Below are positions 1 through 4,969 of a stretch of 6,580 bases of DNA, piece after piece. Source of the DNA: Rugosibacter sp. GTDB lineage: Bacteria > Pseudomonadota > Gammaproteobacteria > Burkholderiales > Rhodocyclaceae. Each line of letters opens with the position of its first letter. Within the stretch, counting starts at the first letter, position 1. The notes beneath the pieces were generated by a model, which was given only the letters and a program-made list of their open reading frames with translations, made no database searches and was not told the DNA's origin. The translations under genes and the position numbers were made by a program. Location of the stretch: NCBI GenBank assembly GCA_023257495.1, contig JALRCC010000145.1, positions 1 through 6,580 on the forward strand, in the 5' to 3' direction.

Positions 1-1
1 G

Positions 2-346
2 ATTCTCGAACGCATGCTGGGACGTTATTCCAATGGCTTGGGTAAAACGTGGGACGACAAGAACCACATGAAATTCTTTAATGACGGTGCGGTGAATTTT
101 CCTTATCTCTCTGATGGCATGTGGTTCCTGACTCAGCATAAGCGCTGGGGACTGCTGAAGAGCGATCCGGATTACCTTGCGGTGGCCAAACAGATCAACC
201 GTATTGATCTATACAAACAAGCAGCGGCGGCAGCCAAGGTCGCGCTGCCCAAGAGCGACATGCGCTCGAGCAAATTGATCGACGGTGTGGTGTGGGATGG
301 AAAAGATCCGAAGAAATACGCCGCCTCTTTCAAGATTCACGCCTGA
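2..346 (+). CDS. nrtA: Nitrate ABC transporter substrate-binding protein, C-terminal part (5' partial)
   Basis: This is the last 114 codons of a protein whose start lies left of the window. The reading frame is open from base 2 to the TGA at 344-346. The residues match the C-terminal end of the NrtA/CmpA (NasF) family of nitrate/nitrite/bicarbonate binding proteins: the block FNDGAVNFPYLSDGMWFLTQ, followed by KRWGLLKSDPDYLAVA and the near-terminal SSKLIDGVVWDGKDP. The family protein is periplasmic or lipid-anchored, binds nitrate with high affinity and delivers it to the NrtB permease. The downstream permease and ATPase of the same family support this. The N-terminus (signal peptide, most ligand residues) is not visible, so nitrate versus nitrite or bicarbonate preference cannot be read here. 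Nitrate is inferred from the MFS nitrate carrier nearby. The in-frame ATG at 14 is internal, not the true start. Confidence 0.93.
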   Translation: MLERMLGRYSNGLGKTWDDKNHMKFFNDGAVNFPYLSDGMWFLTQHKRWGLLKSDPDYLAVAKQINRIDLYKQAAAAAKVALPKSDMRSSKLIDGVVWDGKDPKKYAASFKIHA

Positions 347-359
347 GATTTTTTGCAAG

Positions 360-366
360 AAGGGAG
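360..366 (+). promoter_or_regulatory. Shine-Dalgarno sequence that fixes the nrtB start
   Basis: AAGGGAG lies 6 nt before the ATG at 373. The frame stays open upstream to an ATG at 292 inside nrtA, but that ATG would overlap nrtA by 55 nt and the 27 extra codons do not look like a permease N-terminus. The site therefore favours the start at 373. Confidence 0.8.
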
Positions 367-372
367 ATCATC

Positions 373-1344
373 ATGAGCGCAGTCATTGCTTTTAAAAACG
401 TGGGGTCGGTGCAGCCAGCAGAAGCGGATGCGACGGCGGTCTTGCCGATGCAGACCACCGTGTCACCAGCGCCGACTTCTTCTACGGAAACCGCGCCGTC
501 CGATGCACAGAAGGTTGCTCCTGCTCTGGGACGAGGAAAGAGGCAAGGGCAAGGGGAGCGGTTGGTTCACCGCGTGCGTGAATGGGTAAAAACCGTGATT
601 CCACCGTTGCTCGGCATCTTGCTGCTGCTGGGCATCTGGGCGTTTGTGGCCGTCAAAAACAGCGCGATTCCCGGCCCGATGCAAACGTGGGATGCGGCGG
701 CCAAGTTGTTTGCCGATCCGTTCTATCGGAACGGTCCGAATGATCAGGGCATTGGCTGGAATGTGCTCTCTTCATTGCAACGTGTTGGCGTCGGGTTTGG
801 TTTTGCGGCGCTGGTCGGCATACCGGTAGGGTTCATGCTGGGTCGCTTTGGCTTCATGAACCGCATGTTCGATCCGGTGATCAGCTTGCTGCGTCCGGTG
901 TCTCCCCTGGCCTGGTTGCCGATTGGCTTGTTGGTATTCAAACGCGCTGATCCGGCGGCAACGTGGACTATCTTCATCTGTTCCATCTGGCCCATGATTC
1001 TGAATACCGCGCAGGGCGTGCAGCGTGTGCCGCAGGATTATCTGAATGTGGCGCGCGTGCTGGGCTTGTCGGAAGACAAGGTGATTACCAAGATTCTCTT
1101 CCCCGCCGTGCTGCCTTACATGTTAACCGGCATTCGCCTATCCATCGGTACCGCCTGGCTGGTCATTGTTGCCGCGGAAATGTTAACCGGTGGTGTGGGC
1201 ATCGGCTTCTGGGTGTGGGATGAATGGAACAACCTCAAGGTCGAGCACATCATCATCGCTATCTTTGTCATCGGCATGGTGGGGTTTGCGCTGGAGCAGA
1301 TGCTGTTGCTGCTGGCCAAGCGGTTTACTTACGAATCACGTTGA
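373..1344 (+). CDS. nrtB: Nitrate ABC transporter permease NrtB
   Basis: A 323-residue inner-membrane permease of the BPD_transp_1 family, NrtB/SsuC/TauC branch. It forms the transport channel between NrtA and the ATPase. Residues 1-70 are a Pro/Ala/Ser/Thr-rich, then basic, cytoplasmic tail without visible domain. Membrane segments are visible at about 76-94, 137-158, 169-189, 195-212, 256-275 and 291-315. The EAA coupling loop that contacts the ATPase is at about 225-244 (NVARVLGLSEDKVITKILFP, with conserved Gly231 and Pro244). The block AWLVIVAAEMLTGGVGIGFW (261-280) followed by WDEWNNL is characteristic of NrtB rather than of the sulfonate or taurine permeases. It starts 26 nt after nrtA and ends 10 nt before nrtD, so the three genes form one operon. 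Family and role are clear; substrate is inferred from the NrtB-specific motifs and context. Confidence 0.93.
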   Translation: MSAVIAFKNVGSVQPAEADATAVLPMQTTVSPAPTSSTETAPSDAQKVAPALGRGKRQGQGERLVHRVREWVKTVIPPLLGILLLLGIWAFVAVKNSAIPGPMQTWDAAAKLFADPFYRNGPNDQGIGWNVLSSLQRVGVGFGFAALVGIPVGFMLGRFGFMNRMFDPVISLLRPVSPLAWLPIGLLVFKRADPAATWTIFICSIWPMILNTAQGVQRVPQDYLNVARVLGLSEDKVITKILFPAVLPYMLTGIRLSIGTAWLVIVAAEMLTGGVGIGFWVWDEWNNLKVEHIIIAIFVIGMVGFALEQMLLLLAKRFTYESR

Positions 1345-1351
1345 GGAGAGG
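1343..1351 (+). promoter_or_regulatory. Shine-Dalgarno sequence of nrtD overlapping the nrtB stop
   Basis: GAGGAGAGG begins inside the nrtB TGA stop codon (1342-1344) and ends 3 nt before the ATG at 1355. The core GAGGAG leaves a normal 6-nt spacing. The overlap of stop codon and ribosome site suggests translational coupling of permease and ATPase, which would help keep subunit amounts balanced. Confidence 0.75.
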
Positions 1352-1354
1352 TAC

Positions 1355-2146
1355 ATGAAACCCATCGTCAAAATAGAAAGCGTTGGCCAGGAGTTCCCGA
1401 CAAAGGCAGGCCGCTTTGTAGCTCTGCGCGACATCAATCTGGCGATTAGTCCAGGTGAAGTGGTGACGCTGATCGGACATTCAGGCTGCGGCAAATCGAC
1501 GTTGCTTAATCTCATTGCCGGCCTGACACGGGCAACACATGGGGTGCTGCTGTGTGACAACCGCGAAATCACCGGGCCGGGGCCTGAGCGTGCGGTCGTG
1601 TTCCAGAACCATTCGCTATTACCCTGGATGACCTGTTCTCAAAATGTGATGCTGGCTGTGGAACGTGTGTTCGGGCGAAAAGAGGGCAAGGCGAAACTCA
1701 CCGCGCGCGTGGTTGCCGCACTAGAAATGGTGCATATGGCGCATGCACTGGATAAATATCCGCATGAAATTTCCGGCGGCATGAAGCAGCGTGTGGGCAT
1801 CGCCCGCGCATTTGCCATGGAGCCACGCATCCTGCTGATGGATGAGCCTTTTGGCGCATTGGACGCACTGACTCGCGCCAGCTTGCAGGATGAGCTCAAC
1901 GGCGTGCTGGCCAAGACGGGTGCCACGGTGGTGATGGTGACGCACGATGTCGATGAAGCCGTGTTGCTCTCGGATCGCATTGTCATGATGACCAATGGGC
2001 CGGCGGCAACGATAGGCGAAATTGTCACGGTGGATCTGCCTCGCCCACGTGACCGCTTGGCGCTTGCGGAAGATAGCCGGTTTGCTGCTTACCGCGCAGC
2101 GGTATTTGAATTCCTCTATCGCAAACAGCTGAAAAAGGTGGCCTAG
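1355..2146 (+). CDS. nrtD: Nitrate ABC transporter ATP-binding protein (NrtD/NasD type)
   Basis: A complete 263-residue ABC ATPase that powers the NrtB permease at the cytoplasmic face. All catalytic elements are visible: Walker A GHSGCGKST (41-49), Q-loop Gln84, signature SGGMKQR (140-146; Met replaces the usual Gln), Walker B ILLMDEP (159-165), D-loop ALD (168-170) and switch His197 in VTHDVDEA. The block SLLPWMT (87-93) after the Q-loop is typical of the NrtD/SsuB/TauB branch. Length fits the short single-domain form (NrtD, NasD of Klebsiella). There is no C-terminal NrtA-like regulatory domain as in cyanobacterial NrtC, so one homodimer probably serves the transporter and the ammonium-sensing domain of NrtC is absent. 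The ATG at 1355 has a good ribosome site. The open frame reaches further upstream only inside nrtB. Other names in use for this position are nrtC and nasD. Confidence 0.92.
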   Translation: MKPIVKIESVGQEFPTKAGRFVALRDINLAISPGEVVTLIGHSGCGKSTLLNLIAGLTRATHGVLLCDNREITGPGPERAVVFQNHSLLPWMTCSQNVMLAVERVFGRKEGKAKLTARVVAALEMVHMAHALDKYPHEISGGMKQRVGIARAFAMEPRILLMDEPFGALDALTRASLQDELNGVLAKTGATVVMVTHDVDEAVLLSDRIVMMTNGPAATIGEIVTVDLPRPRDRLALAEDSRFAAYRAAVFEFLYRKQLKKVA

Positions 2147-2202
2147 CGCTTAAATATTTTCACTTTATTTATCAATTAACTTTTCTTTTTGGAGATACTT
2201 TT
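2147..2202 (+). other. AT-rich gap between nrtD and the porin gene
   Basis: Only 12 of these 56 bases are G or C, in sharp contrast with the flanking genes. I see no hairpin with a following T-run, so no terminator between nrtD and the porin gene, and no convincing -35/-10 pair. The ribosome site GGAGAT (2191-2196) lies 6 nt before the porin ATG. Readthrough from the nrt operon into the porin gene is the simplest reading. A weak promoter inside the AT-rich stretch is possible but unsupported. Confidence 0.5.
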
Positions 2203-3459
2203 ATGTCACATCAGTCATCACTGACTTCAACACCAACGGCAAACGCTGTTTCAAACACCGTCTTGTTCTCGCTATCCCTGCTTGCATTACCCGCTTTTGC
2301 GGGAGACAGTTTTTCTGACGCGCTGATGGGTGGCAAACCCTCGCTGGATGCGCGCTACCGGTATGAAAGCGTGAGCCAGGAAAATACGCTCAAAGCAGCC
2401 AACGCTTCAACCCTGCGTCTGCGCTTTGGTTATGAGACGGGTGAATTCAAGGGCTTTGGCATGATGCTGGAAGGCGAGCATCTCAGCGTTGTGGGGACAG
2501 ATAATTACAACAGCACGACCAATCGCAAGACGACTTACTCCGTCATTGCTGATCCGGAGTTCACTGAGGTCAATCAGGCCTATCTGAGTTACTCCGGTAT
2601 TCCGGATACCAAGCTGAAATATGGTCGGCAGCGTCTCGCGCTGGATAACCAGCGCTTTATCGGCAACGTCGGCTGGCGCCAGAACGAACAGACCTTCGAT
2701 GCCTTCACTGTCGTCAACAAATCCCTGCCCGCCACCACCATCACGGCGGGTTACATCTACAACGCCAACCGCGTGTTCAGCGATCAGGCCAAGTTCCCTG
2801 CGACCACCTTCGCCAACACGGGCAACGCGAAAATGAAATCGCCGATTCTCAATGTCAGCTACAAGGGCTGGAGCGTTGGCGAGATCGTGGGCTATGGCTA
2901 TTTGCTCGATTACACGGATTTTGCGACCAACTCGATACAAACCTGGGGGTTGCGTTTCAAGGGCGATAAGGCCATTGCTGACGGTATGAAATTTCTTTAT
3001 ACCGCCGAGTATGCCTCGCAGTCGGACTACAAGAAAAATCCGGCGGATTACCGCGTGGATTACGCCTTTCTTGAAGCCGGTTTAAGTAAAGGTGCGCATA
3101 GCGTAAAGCTGGGGTATGAACTCTTGGAAGGCAATGGCACGAAGAGTTTTCAAACGCCACTGGCGACATTGCATGCCTTTAACGGCTGGGCAGACATGTT
3201 CCTGGCAACGCCAGCGAATGGTCTGAAAGATGCCTATCTCGGCGCGGGAACGGCGCTGTATGGCGTCAAGCTTGATGCGGTCTATCACGACTATCGTGCG
3301 GATCAGGGCAACGCACGTTATGGCACGGAATGGAACTTACAAGCCACCAAGCCGATCGACAAGAAATACCTGGTGGGTATCAAGTACGCCAGCTACAACG
3401 CGAAAACCTTCTCGGTGGATACCGACAAGTTCTGGTTGTGGGGCGAAGCGAAGTTCTGA
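2203..3459 (+). CDS. Alginate-export-like outer-membrane porin
   Basis: A complete 418-residue outer-membrane beta-barrel. Residues 1-33 form a signal peptide with hydrophobic core VLFSLSLLALP and a likely cleavage at AFA|GD (33/34); the n-region contains no Lys or Arg, which is unusual. The mature part consists of alternating, aromatic-rich strands and ends in FWLWGEAKF, a C-terminal Phe typical of BAM-inserted barrels. The segment around residues 141-166 (GRQRLALDN, then RFIGNVGWRQNEQTFDA) is a hallmark of the proteobacterial family annotated as 'alginate export family' porins (Alginate_exp, PF13372), as is the later FNGWADMFLATPANGL block. Family members outside alginate producers have no proven alginate role. 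No alginate genes are visible here, and the gene sits between two nitrate uptake systems, so passage of nitrate/nitrite across the outer membrane is a reasonable inference, not shown by sequence. The start at 2203 has the ribosome site GGAGAT 6 nt upstream. Two strong hairpins follow the stop. Confidence 0.87.
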   Translation: MSHQSSLTSTPTANAVSNTVLFSLSLLALPAFAGDSFSDALMGGKPSLDARYRYESVSQENTLKAANASTLRLRFGYETGEFKGFGMMLEGEHLSVVGTDNYNSTTNRKTTYSVIADPEFTEVNQAYLSYSGIPDTKLKYGRQRLALDNQRFIGNVGWRQNEQTFDAFTVVNKSLPATTITAGYIYNANRVFSDQAKFPATTFANTGNAKMKSPILNVSYKGWSVGEIVGYGYLLDYTDFATNSIQTWGLRFKGDKAIADGMKFLYTAEYASQSDYKKNPADYRVDYAFLEAGLSKGAHSVKLGYELLEGNGTKSFQTPLATLHAFNGWADMFLATPANGLKDAYLGAGTALYGVKLDAVYHDYRADQGNARYGTEWNLQATKPIDKKYLVGIKYASYNAKTFSVDTDKFWLWGEAKF

Positions 3460-3475
3460 TTTGATCGTTGATATT

Positions 3476-3516
3476 CGCACGCATTGCGCACCGACATGAG
3501 GCGCGCAATGCGTGCG
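3476..3516 (+). terminator. Strong hairpin 17 nt after the porin stop (14-bp perfect stem)
   Basis: CGCACGCATTGCGC (3476-3489) is exactly inverted at 3503-3516 (GCGCAATGCGTGCG), with a 13-nt loop at 3490-3502 that can add a CC/GG pairing. It is the most stable hairpin I can see in the window and ends the ABC-porin unit. There is no T-run directly after it, so it is not a textbook intrinsic terminator. It could terminate with help, protect the 3' end of the mRNA, or be a DNA-level palindromic binding site upstream of the next promoter. Confidence 0.55.
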
Positions 3517-3519
3517 CGT

Positions 3520-3545
3520 GCGCTATTGCGGTGCAGCAATAGCGC
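3520..3545 (+). terminator. Second adjacent hairpin (10-bp perfect stem, 6-nt loop)
   Basis: GCGCTATTGC (3520-3529) is exactly inverted at 3536-3545 (GCAATAGCGC), loop GGTGCA. It begins 3 nt after the first hairpin. A T-rich tract exists (3572-3586) but starts 26 nt after the stem, too far for a standard intrinsic terminator. Together with the preceding hairpin it forms a tandem structure that probably insulates the nrt/porin operon from the nasA operon. Function is inferred from position. Confidence 0.5.
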
Positions 3546-3570
3546 CGTTGCGCCGTATCACCAGCGCCGA

Positions 3571-3589
3571 CTTTTTCTTTTTTTCTTCT
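3571..3589 (+). other. 19-nt pure pyrimidine tract
   Basis: The + strand here is T with scattered C only, including a T5 and a T7 run, in otherwise GC-rich DNA. It follows the two hairpins and precedes the sigma-54 promoter candidate by about 43 nt. It may contribute to transcript release after the hairpins or to DNA bending upstream of the promoter. Neither role is demonstrated. Confidence 0.4.
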
Positions 3590-3631
3590 AAGTCTTTGTG
3601 CAATCAGCGATTACCAGATTTGGTGCGTGTC

Positions 3632-3648
3632 TGGCATGCGACCTGCTA
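3632..3648 (+). promoter_or_regulatory. Candidate sigma-54 (-24/-12) promoter of nasA
   Basis: TGGCATGCGACCTGCTA matches the sigma-54 (RpoN) consensus TGGCACG-N4-TTGCW at most positions. The essential GG (3633-3634) and GC (3645-3646) are exactly 10 nt apart, as required. Transcription would start near 3658, giving a leader of about 80 nt before the nasA ATG. Sigma-54 control with the activator NtrC is well established for nitrate assimilation genes in Proteobacteria, so the context fits. I could not identify a full NtrC palindrome upstream; only a TTGGTGC half-site at 3620-3626 is visible, and it lies too close to the promoter for a usual enhancer. Confidence 0.6.
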
Positions 3649-3661
3649 TGTAAAACACCGC

Positions 3662-3708
3662 ATGCACTCAAAGTGCATTAACAATCAGGTGGTGGCTGTT
3701 CGTCACCA
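3662..3708 (+). other. Two small hairpins in the nasA leader
   Basis: ATGCACT (3662-3668) pairs with AGTGCAT (3672-3678) around a 3-nt loop. TGGTGGC (3690-3696) pairs with GTCACCA (3702-3708), with one G-T wobble, around loop TGTTC. Both would lie in the untranslated leader if transcription starts near 3658. Nitrate-responsive ANTAR proteins (NasR, NasT) act on paired leader hairpins, but those carry hexaloops with A at position 1 and G at position 4, which neither hairpin here shows. No T-run follows, so no attenuator is evident. Confidence 0.3.
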
Positions 3709-3728
3709 ATAAAAAACCAGGGCTAGAC

Positions 3729-3733
3729 AGGAG
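3729..3733 (+). promoter_or_regulatory. Shine-Dalgarno sequence that fixes the nasA start
   Basis: AGGAG lies 6 nt before the ATG at 3740 but only 3 nt before an in-frame TTG at 3737. Spacing and codon choice both favour the ATG. Confidence 0.8.
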
Positions 3734-3739
3734 TCATTG

Positions 3740-4954
3740 ATGGACAAGAAGAGTTTTCTTCAATCCGGGCATACGCCAACACTATTTGCTGCGTTTCTTT
3801 ATTTTGATCTGGCCTTCATGGTCTGGGTCATTCTTGGCCCGTTAGGGGTGCAGATTGCACAGGACTTGCAACTCACGCATGCGCAACGCGGGTTGATGGT
3901 GGCAACCCCTGTGCTGGCGGGTGCGATATTGCGCTTGTTCATGGGCCTCATGGTGGATCACCTGAAGCCGAAGCTGACCGGCGCGATTGGGCAGCTGATC
4001 GTCATGGCGGCGTTGTTATACGCCTGGCAAGTCGGCATTCACAGCTACGAGCAAACGCTGGTGTTTGGCGTTTTCCTTGGCGTGGCGGGTGCTTCGTTTG
4101 CAGTGGCGCTGCCCTTGGCCTCGCGCTGGTATCCGGCGGAACATCAAGGCAAGGCATTAGGCATCGCGGGAGCCGGCAACTCCGGCACGGCGCTGGCTGC
4201 CTTGCTTGCACCCAGCCTGGCTGCCACCTATGGCTGGGGCAATGTGTTCGGCATTTTGTTGGTGCCCTTGACGATTGTCTTTGTGATTTACCTTGTCCTG
4301 GCCAAGGATGCGCCGGAATGCCCGCCGCCCAAGCGTCTGGTTGAATACCTGGCTGTGCTGAAAGATAAGGATGCCTGGTGGTTCATGTTTTTCTATGCGG
4401 TGACATTTGGCGGGTTTGTCGGCCTTGCATCGTCGTTGACCATCTATTTCAATACGCAATACGGGTTGGATGCAAAGACGGCAGGTTTTTTCACCGCGGC
4501 TTGCGTATTCGCAGGTTCCTTGGTGCGACCGATTGGCGGTGGCGTGGCTGACCGTATCGGCGGCATTCGGAGTTTGACCGCCATGTATGCACTGGCGGCA
4601 GTTTTTCTTGGCATCGTCAGCATTGGTTTGCCGCAGGCATGGATGGCTCTGAGTGTTTTTGTGCTCGCCATGCTGGCGCTGGGAATGGGTAATGGCGCGG
4701 TATTTCAGCTGGTGCCGCAGCGTTTTCGCAAAGAGATTGGCGTCATGACCGGGCTGGTTGGCATGGCTGGCGGTGTGGGTGGGTTCTGGCTGGCCTCATC
4801 GCTTGGTTATTCGCGGCAGATCACGGGCAGCTATCAAGCGGGTTTTCTGATTTTTGCAGCACTAGCGATTGCCGCGCTGGTTGGGCTCACTTCGGTTAAA
4901 ACACGGTGGCGTACAACCTGGGGTGCTGCCACAATGACAACAGCGCGCATTTAA
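3740..4954 (+). CDS. nasA: NarK/NasA-family MFS nitrate/nitrite transporter
   Basis: A complete 404-residue major facilitator with about 12 membrane helices (roughly 17-38, 52-72, 82-102, 106-127, 143-163, 169-188, 213-235, 248-268, 279-298, 302-325, 335-356, 366-385). The two nitrate signature regions of the nitrate/nitrite porter family are present: GVAGASFAVALPLASRWYP followed by GIAGAGNSG (114-149), and LGMGNGAVFQLVPQRF (314-329). Arg65 in helix 2 and Arg263 in helix 8 occupy the places of the paired substrate-binding arginines of NarK, an assignment by pattern and not by alignment. The protein imports nitrate across the inner membrane. The single 12-helix form and the downstream phosphatase/kinase match assimilatory NasA of Pseudomonas rather than respiratory NarK. 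The gene follows a sigma-54 promoter candidate and is 15 nt from the next gene. The symbol nasA also denotes nitrate reductase in Klebsiella, so it should be used with care. Confidence 0.92.
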   Translation: MDKKSFLQSGHTPTLFAAFLYFDLAFMVWVILGPLGVQIAQDLQLTHAQRGLMVATPVLAGAILRLFMGLMVDHLKPKLTGAIGQLIVMAALLYAWQVGIHSYEQTLVFGVFLGVAGASFAVALPLASRWYPAEHQGKALGIAGAGNSGTALAALLAPSLAATYGWGNVFGILLVPLTIVFVIYLVLAKDAPECPPPKRLVEYLAVLKDKDAWWFMFFYAVTFGGFVGLASSLTIYFNTQYGLDAKTAGFFTAACVFAGSLVRPIGGGVADRIGGIRSLTAMYALAAVFLGIVSIGLPQAWMALSVFVLAMLALGMGNGAVFQLVPQRFRKEIGVMTGLVGMAGGVGGFWLASSLGYSRQITGSYQAGFLIFAALAIAALVGLTSVKTRWRTTWGAATMTTARI

Positions 4955-4969
4955 TCGGATCGGTAGTGA

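Noticed and set aside
292..372. In-frame upstream ATG extending NrtB by 27 residues
   Set aside because: It overlaps the nrtA coding end by 55 nt, has no good ribosome site, and the added residues are merely nrtA sequence read in another frame. The ATG at 373 has AAGGGAG at ideal spacing.
1119..1192. Direct repeat ATGTTAACCGG twice about 60 bp apart in nrtB
   Set aside because: Both copies encode the MLTG tetrapeptide at positions that fit the NrtB family, so protein constraint explains them.
2407..2940. Antisense open frame of 177 codons inside the porin gene
   Set aside because: It lies wholly within a well-supported porin coding region and has no ribosome site or family resemblance that I can see; a shadow of codon bias.
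463..3572. The 15-mer TCACCAGCGCCGACT occurs at 463-477 (inside nrtB) and at 3558-3572 (intergenic)
   Set aside because: Flanks do not match beyond a few bases and one copy is plain coding sequence. Probably chance; no sign of duplication or mobile element.
3602..3627. Possible IHF site (AATCAGCGATTA) and NtrC half-site (TTGGTGC)
   Set aside because: The IHF-like match has wrong spacing, and the partner half (TTACCA) of the NtrC-like site is poor with a spacer one base too long; it is also too close to the -24 element for a usual enhancer.
3512..3712. Open frame of 66 codons in the intergenic region
   Set aside because: It runs through both the second hairpin and the promoter candidate, lacks a ribosome site and has no recognisable protein features.
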